Below, piece by piece: positions 1 through 7,278 of a DNA stretch of 16,834 nucleotides. The notes beneath the pieces were generated by a model that saw only the letters and a program-made list of their open reading frames with translations, ran no database searches and was not told where the DNA came from. The position numbers were made by a program, and so were the translations under genes. Each line of letters starts with the position of its first letter. Position 1 is the first letter of the stretch. Source of the stretch: Acidimicrobiia bacterium (GTDB lineage: Bacteria > Actinomycetota > Acidimicrobiia > Acidimicrobiales > Iamiaceae); assembly GCA_019247975.1 (NCBI GenBank), contig JAFBAD010000048.1, positions 1-16,834 on the forward strand, read 5' to 3'.

Positions 1-1271
1 CGGTCGCGGCCGGTGGGGTCGCCGTGGCCTACGCGGCGGAGAAGGGTCGGCTGAGCCTCGTCGGAGTCGACGCGTCGAGCGGCCGGCAGCTGTGGGTCCG
101 TCCGGCGACACCGAGCGAAGCGGCGAGCGGCATGCCGACCACGCCGATGGTGCTCGCAACGGGGAGCAGGGAGGTGGTCGCGTACTTCCGACCGGTGCAT
201 CGAGGCGCGCGGCGCGCCCGTCTGGTCGTGGCCGACCCGTCGACCGGTGACGACATCACGTCGTCGGCGGCGTCCCTGTTCGTCGAACCGCCCGAGGTGT
301 GCGGTGACGGACACGACGTGTGTGCCGACACCGTCGATGGCGTCAGGTCGGGCCGTGTCCGGATCGACCCCGACGCCCGTCGGGTCATCGACGCGAAGGA
401 GCCGGGCCTCGAGGGCCTACGGGGTCTTGCCGCCGATGGCCTCAGTGATCTGCGCATGGACGGGGTGCGGTACTTCGCGCGACTCGATGACGGGAAGGTG
501 CGGTGGCGGACGTCGGTGGGGGACGCCTTCGGGGAAGCGTGGAGCACCGACGGCGGCTGGAGCCTGGATCACTACCCCGAGCAAGGTCTGTTCGTCGGAT
601 CCATCGGTCGCAACCCGTTCGGTCAGCCGAACCTCGTCGACCTGTCCGACGACGAGGTCGTCGCGCTCGACGACACCAGCGGCAGGGTCGCGTGGTCGAA
701 CGAGGGCGCCGGCGAGGCCTGTCTCTCCAACCTCGCGCTGCCTACTGCAGCGCGAGCGACCCCGAGCCGGCCCCGGCTGCCGTTGCGTTGCCGGATGTCC
801 GGCACGTCGACGACGGGTCCGAGTCCCCGGGTCTTCGACCTCGACGTCACGCTGGAGCGCTTCGACGTCTCGACCGGCAGGACGATCTGGTCGGTGGACC
901 TCGGTGGCGCAGAGGGGCTCGTCGGCATCGGCGAGCTCGGAGCCGTGGTGGACGACCACGAGATCGCGGTCCCGACCAAGGGTCGCGTCGAGGTGGTGGA
1001 CCTCACGGACGGATCGGTTCGTCCGCTCGGCGCGCACGAGGAGGTCGGTTGCCAGTCCGAGGCCGTGCGCTTCACCTTCGCGGCCACCTCTGGCGCCTCG
1101 GGCGCATCGGACCGGCACCTCGGTGGCGTCCTCGCGCGAGCCTGCGACCAGCACCTGCACCGGACCTCGCAGGATCTCGGCGCCACCGTCGCGGCAGCGA
1201 TGGGCGCGAGGATCGGTTCGACCTCGGTCGTCGCCGAGCCGGGCCAGCTCGTCGGATACCGGGCAGGCTGA
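1..1271 (+). CDS. PQQ-like beta-propeller protein, 5' end cut by window
   Basis: The frame is already open at position 3 and aligns with the paralogue just downstream (VAAGGVAVAYAAEK versus VAAGDVAVAYTSEK), so the true start and any signal peptide lie before the window; the GTG at 24 is not the start. About 422 residues are visible. Blade-like motifs of the form xxLDxxTGxxxW recur: LVGVDASSGRQLW, VVADPSTGDDI, VVALDDTSGRVAW, LERFDVSTGRTIW and VVDLTDGSV. This is the pattern of PQQ-like repeat propellers. No PQQ-dehydrogenase active-site region is apparent, so I infer a binding or structural role rather than an enzyme. Three pairs of cysteines (PEVC...DVC, EAC...LRC, VGC...RAC) are conserved in the paralogue and suggest disulfides, in keeping with an extracytoplasmic location. 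The last residues, VVAEPGQLVGYRAG, match the paralogue's end. Ligand unknown. Sure of fold class, unsure of role. Confidence 0.8.
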   Translation, partial: VAAGGVAVAYAAEKGRLSLVGVDASSGRQLWVRPATPSEAASGMPTTPMVLATGSREVVAYFRPVHRGARRARLVVADPSTGDDITSSAASLFVEPPEVCGDGHDVCADTVDGVRSGRVRIDPDARRVIDAKEPGLEGLRGLAADGLSDLRMDGVRYFARLDDGKVRWRTSVGDAFGEAWSTDGGWSLDHYPEQGLFVGSIGRNPFGQPNLVDLSDDEVVALDDTSGRVAWSNEGAGEACLSNLALPTAARATPSRPRLPLRCRMSGTSTTGPSPRVFDLDVTLERFDVSTGRTIWSVDLGGAEGLVGIGELGAVVDDHEIAVPTKGRVEVVDLTDGSVRPLGAHEEVGCQSEAVRFTFAATSGASGASDRHLGGVLARACDQHLHRTSQDLGATVAAAMGARIGSTSVVAEPGQLVGYRAG

Positions 1272-1355
1272 CCTGGTGGAGGTCGTCCGCCGGCTGCTCG
1301 ACGCCGGCAGCGCGTCGCACGTCAAGAACCGAGCGAGCGGGCCGACTGGAGCGTG

Positions 1356-2813
1356 ATGTTGTCCGGAACGAGCAGGTTGTCGGCGCTGCTGCTGGTCGCC
1401 ACCATGGTCGCCCCCGGCTGCGGGAAGACCGGCCACGGCACAGGCCCCGCCGACCGAGGGGCGTCGAACCGGACGACCACGACCGTCGATCCGTCGGGCG
1501 TGCGGTGGAAGACGCCGCTCCCGGTGGTCGGTCAGGCGGTGGCCGCCGGCGACGTCGCCGTTGCGTACACGTCCGAGAAGGAATCGCTCAGCCTCGTCGG
1601 CATCGATCCGTCGAACGGTCGGAAGCTGTGGACCCGCGAGGCGACGCCGAGCTTCGCTCCTCCGGGCATCCCGCTGACCCCGACCGTGGTCGGCGATCCC
1701 GGCCACCGCGTGGTCGCGTACTACCGCCCGGTCAAGCTCGACAGCCTCCTCGCGCGGCTGGTCGTGGCCGACGCGTCCACCGGCGACGAGATCGCGTCGA
1801 GCGACCCGCTCCCGTTCCTCGAGCCGCCGGACGCCTGCGACGACGGGCACGACGTGTGCGCCCGCTTCGTGCAGCACGACGAGACCGAGGCGCGCGTCCG
1901 GGTGGACGTCTCGACCGGGAAGGTGGGAGACGAGCCGCAGCCGCCCGCGGACTCCCAGCGGTCGATCGGCAAGGACGGGCTGATCGACCTCCGGGTCGAC
2001 GGTGTGCAGTACCTCGCGCGGGTCGACGGTGACCGGGTGCTGTGGCGCACGCCGGTCAGCGTCGCGTTCGGGGCCGGCTGGACCACCGACGGGGGCTGGG
2101 GGTGGGTGCACTTCGTCGACCAGGGCCTGTTCGTCGGGATCATCGGCCGTGACCCGAAGACGGAGCCCGCCACGATCGACCTGTCCGACGAGAAGATCGT
2201 CGCCCTCGACGACCGGACCGGGCAGGTGCGGTGGGCGACCGATGGGGCGGGCACCAGCTGCCTGGCGAGCCTCGCCCTTCCGGCCACAGCGGACCCGGAG
2301 CGCGACGCGATCCCCCTTCGCTGCCGCATGCGCGGGACGGTGACGCGCAGCGACGGCGATGTGACGGACTTCAACGCCACGCTCGAGCGCTTCGACGTGG
2401 CGACCGGAACGATCAGCTGGTCCGTCGATCTCGGCGACGTGGAGGAGCTGTTCGGGGGCAGCGGCATCGGAGGCGTGGGCGGGGTCGTCGACACCCACAC
2501 GATCGTCGTCCCCCGCAGCGGCACGACGGTCGTGCTCGACCTCGACGACGGATCGACGCGAGCGGTCCGGCCCGACGAGCACGTCGGTTGCCCGTCGCAG
2601 GTCGTCCAGTTCACGTTCGCCGTCGCGTACCCGCTGCCGACGCGGAAGACCAAGAAGCGGCTCGGTGGCGTCCTGGCGCATGGCTGTGACGGCCACCTGC
2701 ACCAGACCTCGAAGCCGCTGACCCCGGCCGTCGCCCGTGCGATGGGTACGACGATCGGCGGCGACGTGGTCGTCGCCGAGAAGGGCTACCTCGTCGGCTA
2801 CGACGCCGGCTGA
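1356..2813 (+). CDS. Putative lipoprotein with PQQ-like beta-propeller, tandem paralogue of the preceding gene
   Basis: This 485-residue protein starts with a hydrophobic signal (residues 7-19) ending in VAPGC, with Cys22 as likely lipidation site; proline at -2 makes the lipobox atypical. ATG 1356 is preferred over GTG 1353 because GGAG (1348-1351) is 4 bases from the ATG but only 1 from the GTG; TTG 1359 is also possible. After a Thr-rich linker (TTTTVDPSG) come propeller repeats: LVGIDPSNGRKLW, VVADASTGDEI, IVALDDRTGQVRW, LERFDVATGTISW, VVLDLDDGS. Six cysteines in three pairs match those in the upstream copy, predicting disulfides outside the membrane. The gene lies 81-84 bases after its paralogue on the same strand, so co-transcription after tandem duplication is likely. 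No enzyme active site is recognisable; BamB-like scaffolding or ligand sensing are possibilities, not conclusions. Confidence 0.85.
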   Translation: MLSGTSRLSALLLVATMVAPGCGKTGHGTGPADRGASNRTTTTVDPSGVRWKTPLPVVGQAVAAGDVAVAYTSEKESLSLVGIDPSNGRKLWTREATPSFAPPGIPLTPTVVGDPGHRVVAYYRPVKLDSLLARLVVADASTGDEIASSDPLPFLEPPDACDDGHDVCARFVQHDETEARVRVDVSTGKVGDEPQPPADSQRSIGKDGLIDLRVDGVQYLARVDGDRVLWRTPVSVAFGAGWTTDGGWGWVHFVDQGLFVGIIGRDPKTEPATIDLSDEKIVALDDRTGQVRWATDGAGTSCLASLALPATADPERDAIPLRCRMRGTVTRSDGDVTDFNATLERFDVATGTISWSVDLGDVEELFGGSGIGGVGGVVDTHTIVVPRSGTTVVLDLDDGSTRAVRPDEHVGCPSQVVQFTFAVAYPLPTRKTKKRLGGVLAHGCDGHLHQTSKPLTPAVARAMGTTIGGDVVVAEKGYLVGYDAG

Positions 2814-2822
2814 CCGCTCTGC

Positions 2823-2840
2823 AGGGGCGTCGCCGCCCCT
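2823..2840. terminator. Hairpin between convergent genes, candidate bidirectional terminator
   Basis: AGGGGCG (2823-2829), a TCGC loop (2830-2833) and CGCCCCT (2834-2840) form a perfect 7-bp GC-rich stem with a 4-base loop. It begins 10 bases after the stop of the plus-strand propeller gene and ends 8 bases before the stop of the minus-strand gene, the place where a shared terminator is expected. There is no U-tract on either side, which is common in high-GC actinobacteria but lowers certainty. Confidence 0.55.
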
Positions 2841-2847
2841 TCCCCGC

Positions 2848-5800
2848 CTAGAGGACTCGGAACCAGTCGAAGACGCCGGTGATGGCGGTGGTCGCACCGG
2901 TGTGGGAGACGAGCACACCGGCCCGCGCCTGCGGTGAGAACCACTGGAAGATGTTCGGCGGCTGGAACGGCGTGCCGAGCGGCGTGTACTCGGCCGACGA
3001 GTTGATGCGGTACCCGCCCTGCAGCGTGCCGGTCTCGAGGTCCCCGGCGATCTGGAAGTCGAGCGTGCTCACCGACGCCGGATCGAGGATCTGCGACTGG
3101 CCGATGGTCGACGTGGAGCCGTTCACCTCGAGGAACGCCGTGAGGAAGATCCCGGGCGTGTCGATGCGGTGCTCGATCTCCAGCTTCAGGTAGTTGTTCT
3201 GGTCGGGACCGAACCACACGGCCTTCTGCTGGTACCCGGCGGTCAGGTCGCTCGCCGGGTTGAGGATCCGCCCCTCGACCGAGATGTCCGAGCGGCTGGC
3301 GTCCACGTGCACCTGCAGCGCGTTGTCCTGGTCGTTCGCCTTGGCCCCGTTCCCCGAGCTCTTGCCCGCGGTCGAGGTGATCTGAAGGGTGCCACCGGTG
3401 AGGTCGATCAGGCCGGGCTTGTACTGCGTGCCAGCGGTGTTCGCCTGCACGCTGGCGAAGCCCGTGCCCTGCCCGTCCTTGTCGGCGACGGTTCCCGACA
3501 CCGGGCTCGAGAAGTCGAGGTTCGTCGACGCGCTGCCGGGCGCGGCGGCCGGCGTCAGGTCCGGCGTCGCGTTGGTGAGCAGCATCACCTGGTCCTGGTA
3601 GTCGAAGTTCTTGTCGGTCGTGAAGTTGACGTCGACGCCGATGAGCCAGGCGTTCGGCAGCTGCACGCCGCCCGGGCCCTTGGCCGGCCACACCCGGACG
3701 TTGTGGTACACGGTTCCGTCGTCGCCCCGGTTGAACTGGTCGTCGGAGTAGTTGGCGTAGTTGCCGGTGATGCCGAACGCGGCGTTCGGGTTGAAGGTCG
3801 TCGTCCCGCCCGGAGCGATGTTGGGCATCACCTTCTGGTTCTCGGCGAACTGCGTCGTGTCGACACCGTCGTCGGGGTTGTCGTCGAGCGTGTCGGCCGG
3901 GAACTTGTAGAGGGTGGTGCGGGCGCCGGAGTACTTCGTCGGCGCGTAGCCGGTGTCGGAGGTGAACGACGTGGCCGCGACGTAGCGGGCGATCGGCACC
4001 ATGCTCACCGGCTTCGTCGAGTCGACCCGTGTGAAGTACGGGGCGATGACCTCGTCACCGACCGGCGCCCGGGTCGTCGCCTGGAAGACGTCGGTGATCC
4101 CGGTGTTCGTCGAGTAGCCGAACACGTTCATCAGGTCGGTCATGGTCGGCTCGGTGTCGCCGGCGGTGCCGCCGGCATCGACGCCGCGGAGGGCGACGAC
4201 GTAGTTCGGGCTCAGCGGGTCGTTGCTGGCGATCGTCAGGGTCGCCCGCTTGACGCCCAGCGTCTTCGGCACGAACAGGGCCGACACCGCCGCGGTCTGA
4301 CCGGCGGGCACGGTGAACGAGGTCGGCTGGCTCGGGTCGAGCGAGAACTGCCCCGGGTCCGTGCCGGCGATCGTCATGCCGGACACGACCAGGTCGCTGC
4401 CGCCCGGGTTCGTGATCGTGAACGACCGGGCTGGGGTGGCGGCGTGCTGGGCCGTGCTGAACAGCAGTCGCGAGGTGAGCCCGAGGACGTCCTCCTGGTC
4501 GGACACGGTGATGGCCGGCGAGCCCGGGGGAGCCTGGATGCTGAACGTCGACTGGGCGGTGCCGGTGTTGCCGGCGCCGTCGGTGGTGGTGACGACGACC
4601 GTGTGCGAACCGGCCGAGCTGACCGTGATCGGGCCGGTGTAGGCCTTCGGCGCGCCGCCGTCGACGACCGAGGTGGTCGACGCGATGCCGGTGCCGAGGT
4701 CGGTGGTGTCGGCGGTGACGGTGACCGGGCCGTTGAAGGTCGGGCTGGTGCCGGGGCCGGCCGTGGTGAGCTCGACCTTCGGGTTCCAGGTGTCGGTCGC
4801 GCCGCTGGCGGTGAGGTGGTCGACCGTGACGTAGTCGATCTTCGTGTTGGTGCCGCCGGTGGCCGACAGGGTCAGGAACCCGTCGGTCACCTTCACCCGC
4901 ACGGTGGCGGTGCGGAAGCGGTCGGCGCTGGTGGGCGTGAACGGACCGACGACGGTCGTGCCCTCGGCCTTCACGAGGTGGGTGCTGTCGGTCAGGCCGT
5001 TCGCGTCGCCGACCGCGACGGTGACGTCGTAGGTGCCGTTCGGCGCCGCGACCTGCCAGTCACCGGGGGTCGCGTTCTGCATGTGCACGAACGTGTCGAG
5101 CCGTGCGTCGTCGTTGACGTTGCGGATGCGGGCGAGCCCCACGAGGCTCACCGGCGTCTGCGTGCCGGGCTGCACCCAGCCGAAGCCACGAGCCGTGTCG
5201 TAGGCCTGGCCGTAGTCCTTCGAGTAGCCGGCCGGCACCGCGGCGGTCTGCGGCTGGAAGTTGATGCGGGCGTACTGGACCGGGGTCGGTGTGCCGGTGG
5301 TGAAGCTCGCGCTGAAGGCGGCGAACGGGTTGCCGGACGCATCACGCAGACCGGTCGTGGTCTGGACCGTGTACTGCGTCGTCGGGTCCAGCTCCGCGCT
5401 CGGCGTGAACGTGACCTGGTTGCCCGCGGCGCCGACGGTGCCGGCGATCGGGGCCGAGCCGGGACCGGTCAGCGCGACGGTGGCCGACGTGGCGGAGGTC
5501 GGGTCGACCGCGTGGCTCGCGGTCAGCGTGATCGGCGCGTCGACCGCGGCCGCGGTGGAGCCGGAGGCGGGCACGACGCCGGTGATCGTCCGCGGTGTGT
5601 TGTCGGCGTCGACGATGTCGACGAAGTTGATCTTGGTGTTCGTGCCACCCGCGGCGTCGAGGACGATGAAGCCGTCGGTGACGGTGACCCGGACCTTCGC
5701 CTGCTTGAACAGCGTGGTCGAGGTCGGGACGAAGTTGTTGACGGCGACGACGCCGTTGACGCTGACCCGGTGGGTCGAGCCGGCGGCGTAGCTCGCATCG

Positions 5801-6726
5801 CCGACCGACACGGTCACGTCGTAGGTGCCGTTCGGGACCTTGTACTGCCAGCGGGCGGGCTGGTTCACGCCGCCGCTGCCGGCGTACTGCATGCACGTGA
5901 AGGTGTCGAGCCGCTGGTCGGCCTGGTTGGTCGCGTCGCGGTCGCGGCTGTTGCCGACGATCGAGAGGGGCGTCGAGCTCGACTGGCTGATCCAGCCGTA
6001 GCCGCGGGCGTCGCTGTACGCCGAGCCGGAGTCGTTCACGTAGCCGTACGGCGTCGCAACGCCGGTCGGTGCGAAGTTGATGCGGGCGAGGGTGGCGCCG
6101 GCGCCGAGGACGCCGGTGACCGGGACGATGGTGACGTAGTCGAGGATCGTGTTCGTGCCGCCGGCTGCGTCGAGCGTGACCTTGCCGTCGGTCACCTGCA
6201 CCCGGGCGGTGACGGTGGCGGTCCGGTTCTTCGCGCTCGGGACGAAGTTGTCGATGACCGTGGTCTTCTCGACCGTGATGCGGTGCTTGCTGCCCGAGGT
6301 CGCGGCGACGTCGCCCACGGCGACGGTCACGTCATAGATGCCGTTCTGGACGGCGGCCTCCCAGCGGGCCGGCTTGGCCACGCCCGAGGAGCCCGTGTAC
6401 TGCATCGCGATCAGGGTGTCGAGGCGTGCGTCGGCGACCTTGTTGCGGTCGCGGCCGTTGCCCACGATCGACAGCGGGCTCGAGGTGGTCTGGCTGATCC
6501 AGCCCCGACCGGTCGACGCGCTGTACGCACCGCCGGTGTCGCTGTGGTAGCCGCTCGGCACCTTCTGGCCGACCGGCCCGAAGTCGACCTTGATCGTCGC
6601 CTGGGTCGCAGCCTCTGCCGGGGTCGTGCCGATCAACGGCAACGCCAGGCACATCAGGGTCGCCGCCATCGCCGCGACCCGGCGAACCATCCGCTTCTCC
6701 ACCGTCACTCCACCGAGGTTGGTCAC
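2848..6726 (-). CDS. Large secreted multidomain protein with three malectin-like repeats
   Basis: Up to 1,292 residues, numbered here from GTG 6726. The signal peptide is MVRRVAAM...PAEA, cut near residue 39; ATG 6690 (residue 13), with GGAG 6 bases upstream, is an equally good or better start, while GTG 6726 has AGGA about 6 bases upstream. Three homologous galactose-binding/malectin-like repeats lie at about 43-204, 212-375 and 485-637, sharing INF.P, GYGW/GRGW, RLDT...MQ, GTYDVTVAVGD, VTDG and GGTNTKI. An SbsA-type Ig-like domain (about 378-478) separates the second and third. Then follow an Ig-like domain (about 645-732), a choice-of-anchor-D/ASPM-SPD2-Hydin-like module (about 738-850), a conserved region I cannot name (about 858-1055) and a concanavalin-like C-terminal domain (about 1067-1292). 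No catalytic motif is visible. I infer extracellular glycan binding or adhesion. No LPXTG or C-terminal anchor is seen. Confidence 0.85.
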   Translation of the reverse strand: MTNLGGVTVEKRMVRRVAAMAATLMCLALPLIGTTPAEAATQATIKVDFGPVGQKVPSGYHSDTGGAYSASTGRGWISQTTSSPLSIVGNGRDRNKVADARLDTLIAMQYTGSSGVAKPARWEAAVQNGIYDVTVAVGDVAATSGSKHRITVEKTTVIDNFVPSAKNRTATVTARVQVTDGKVTLDAAGGTNTILDYVTIVPVTGVLGAGATLARINFAPTGVATPYGYVNDSGSAYSDARGYGWISQSSSTPLSIVGNSRDRDATNQADQRLDTFTCMQYAGSGGVNQPARWQYKVPNGTYDVTVSVGDASYAAGSTHRVSVNGVVAVNNFVPTSTTLFKQAKVRVTVTDGFIVLDAAGGTNTKINFVDIVDADNTPRTITGVVPASGSTAAAVDAPITLTASHAVDPTSATSATVALTGPGSAPIAGTVGAAGNQVTFTPSAELDPTTQYTVQTTTGLRDASGNPFAAFSASFTTGTPTPVQYARINFQPQTAAVPAGYSKDYGQAYDTARGFGWVQPGTQTPVSLVGLARIRNVNDDARLDTFVHMQNATPGDWQVAAPNGTYDVTVAVGDANGLTDSTHLVKAEGTTVVGPFTPTSADRFRTATVRVKVTDGFLTLSATGGTNTKIDYVTVDHLTASGATDTWNPKVELTTAGPGTSPTFNGPVTVTADTTDLGTGIASTTSVVDGGAPKAYTGPITVSSAGSHTVVVTTTDGAGNTGTAQSTFSIQAPPGSPAITVSDQEDVLGLTSRLLFSTAQHAATPARSFTITNPGGSDLVVSGMTIAGTDPGQFSLDPSQPTSFTVPAGQTAAVSALFVPKTLGVKRATLTIASNDPLSPNYVVALRGVDAGGTAGDTEPTMTDLMNVFGYSTNTGITDVFQATTRAPVGDEVIAPYFTRVDSTKPVSMVPIARYVAATSFTSDTGYAPTKYSGARTTLYKFPADTLDDNPDDGVDTTQFAENQKVMPNIAPGGTTTFNPNAAFGITGNYANYSDDQFNRGDDGTVYHNVRVWPAKGPGGVQLPNAWLIGVDVNFTTDKNFDYQDQVMLLTNATPDLTPAAAPGSASTNLDFSSPVSGTVADKDGQGTGFASVQANTAGTQYKPGLIDLTGGTLQITSTAGKSSGNGAKANDQDNALQVHVDASRSDISVEGRILNPASDLTAGYQQKAVWFGPDQNNYLKLEIEHRIDTPGIFLTAFLEVNGSTSTIGQSQILDPASVSTLDFQIAGDLETGTLQGGYRINSSAEYTPLGTPFQPPNIFQWFSPQARAGVLVSHTGATTAITGVFDWFRVL
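4816..5274 (-). repeat. Malectin-like repeat 3 coding segment
   Basis: It encodes about residues 485-637 of the large secreted protein and aligns with the other two copies through INFQP, GYSKDYGQAY, RGFGW, RLDTFVHMQ, NGTYDVTVAVGD, VTDGFLTL and GGTNTKIDYV. It is the most diverged copy: it carries TPVSLVG where the others have TPLSIVGN or SPLSIVGN, and it has a shorter insert before the tryptophan (TPGDW). It is separated from repeat 2 by an Ig-like domain. Confidence 0.7.
5602..6093 (-). repeat. Malectin-like repeat 2 coding segment
   Basis: It encodes about residues 212-375. It shares with repeat 1 the run GWISQ.SS.PLSIVGN and with repeat 3 the run GTYDVTV.VGD and GGTNTKI. Repeats 1 and 2 are adjacent with only a short linker and look like the more recent duplication. 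Confidence 0.7.
6115..6600 (-). repeat. Malectin-like repeat 1 coding segment
   Basis: It encodes about residues 43-204, directly after the signal peptide. Hallmarks are IKVDFGPVG, GYHSDTGGAY, GRGWISQ, PLSIVGN, RLDTLIAMQY, YDVTVAVGD and DAAGGTNTILDYV. It is the N-terminal copy of the three-repeat set. Confidence 0.7.
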
Positions 6727-6751
6727 CGAGCGTCCTGGGGGTACGCTCTGA

Positions 6752-6768
6752 AGTCACGCAGCGTGACT
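6752..6768. promoter_or_regulatory. Perfect 17-bp palindrome, candidate operator
   Basis: AGTCACGC (6752-6759), A (6760) and GCGTGACT (6761-6768) form a perfect 8-bp dyad with a single central base. It is 25-41 bases upstream of the GTG start of the large secreted protein and about 100 bases upstream of the VOC gene, in their divergent intergenic region. The size and symmetry fit a dimeric helix-turn-helix repressor or activator site. No regulator gene is visible in the window, so the binding protein is unknown. Confidence 0.5.
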
Positions 6769-6837
6769 GCTTCGGGGCCCGGAAGCAAGCGTTCTCGGCA
6801 CAATGGGCTGAATTGCCCAGGGGATGGGGCCCTTCCC
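6768..6837. repeat. Cluster of three further inverted repeats
   Basis: After the 17-bp palindrome come TGCTTC/GAAGCA (6768-6773 with 6782-6787), TGGGC/GCCCA (6804-6808 with 6815-6819, spacer TGAATT) and the near-palindrome GGGATGGG-G-CCCTTCCC (6821-6837, one mismatched pair). The region separates two divergent genes, so terminators are not expected here; operators or RNA hairpins in a 5' leader are possible. Short GC-rich dyads arise often by chance. Confidence 0.35.
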
Positions 6838-6855
6838 GGCCGCCGATCCGGTCCG

Positions 6856-6861
6856 TAGGGT
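6856..6861 (+). promoter_or_regulatory. -10 box (TANNNT) for leaderless VOC gene
   Basis: TAGGGT lies exactly 6 bases before GTG 6868, which would put the transcription start at or next to the start codon. No clear -35 hexamer and no Shine-Dalgarno are present. The same arrangement occurs before several other genes in the window. Confidence 0.5.
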
Positions 6862-6867
6862 GCGGGC

Positions 6868-7248
6868 GTGCGGGTGACCGGGCTCCGCCAGGTGGCCCAG
6901 CGGGCCGAGGACCTCGACCGAGCGGTCGCGTTCTACCGGGACGTGCTCGGCCTCGAGCTCATCGCCCGCTTCGACCCGCCGGGACTCGCCTTCTTCCGCC
7001 TGGGCGAGACCCGACTGCTGCTCGAAGGCGGTGCGCCGTCGGCGATCCTCTACCTCGCCGTCGACGACGTCGCCGAGGCCACCGAGGCGCTGCGGACCGA
7101 GGGTGTGGTGATCGAGTCGGAGCCGCACGTCATCTTCGAGGACCGGGACGGCCAGTTCGGGCCGGCCGGTGAGGGCGAGGAGATGGCCTTCTTCCGCGAC
7201 TCGGAGGGCAACCTCGTCGGCCTGTCGGGCCGCAAAATCACGCCGTGA
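6868..7248 (+). CDS. VOC-fold (glyoxalase/bleomycin-resistance-like) protein
   Basis: This 126-residue protein has the two-module VOC pattern: module 1 LRQVAQRAEDLDRAVAFYRDVLG (residues 6-28), and module 2 LYLAVDDVAEATEAL followed by the closing MAFFRDSEGNLVGL (106-119). Length is normal for a single-domain VOC protein. The usual metal ligands appear changed: Gln8 stands where His is usual in HIAL.VED, no His precedes LAVDD, and Gly118 replaces the usual Glu of GNLIEL; Glu53 remains. It may therefore be a non-metal binding or altered-specificity member. GTG 6868 is chosen because of the -10 box 6 bases upstream and because the fold begins at once. The MFS transporter starts 30 bases later on the same strand, so a resistance or small-molecule-handling role is possible but unproven. 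Confidence 0.88.
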   Translation: MRVTGLRQVAQRAEDLDRAVAFYRDVLGLELIARFDPPGLAFFRLGETRLLLEGGAPSAILYLAVDDVAEATEALRTEGVVIESEPHVIFEDRDGQFGPAGEGEEMAFFRDSEGNLVGLSGRKITP

Positions 7249-7266
7249 CCTGAGCGGACCCCTCGT

Positions 7267-7272
7267 TACCGT
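7267..7272 (+). promoter_or_regulatory. -10 box (TANNNT) for leaderless MFS gene
   Basis: TACCGT is followed by 6 bases (CGCCCG) and GTG 7279, the same geometry as in front of the VOC gene. The only space is the 30-base gap between the two genes, so the transporter may have its own start as well as read-through. Confidence 0.5.
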
Positions 7273-7278
7273 CGCCCG

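Noticed and set aside
1..2813. PQQ-dependent alcohol or glucose dehydrogenases
   Set aside because: Only the generic PQQ-like repeat turns are present. There is no recognisable PQQ-binding disulfide (adjacent Cys-Cys) or catalytic region, and the proteins are shorter than typical quinoprotein dehydrogenases.
417..2918. Very long open frame on the minus strand opposite the two propeller genes
   Set aside because: Its translation is Arg/Asp/Val-rich low-complexity text with no domain, as expected opposite high-GC genes. The plus-strand frames show paralogy, conserved cysteines and a signal peptide.
3169..6858. Over 1,200-codon open frame on the plus strand opposite the large secreted protein
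   Set aside because: The translation is repetitive Arg/Gly/Val without recognisable motifs; the minus-strand frame has a signal peptide and repeated domains. It is a GC-bias artefact.
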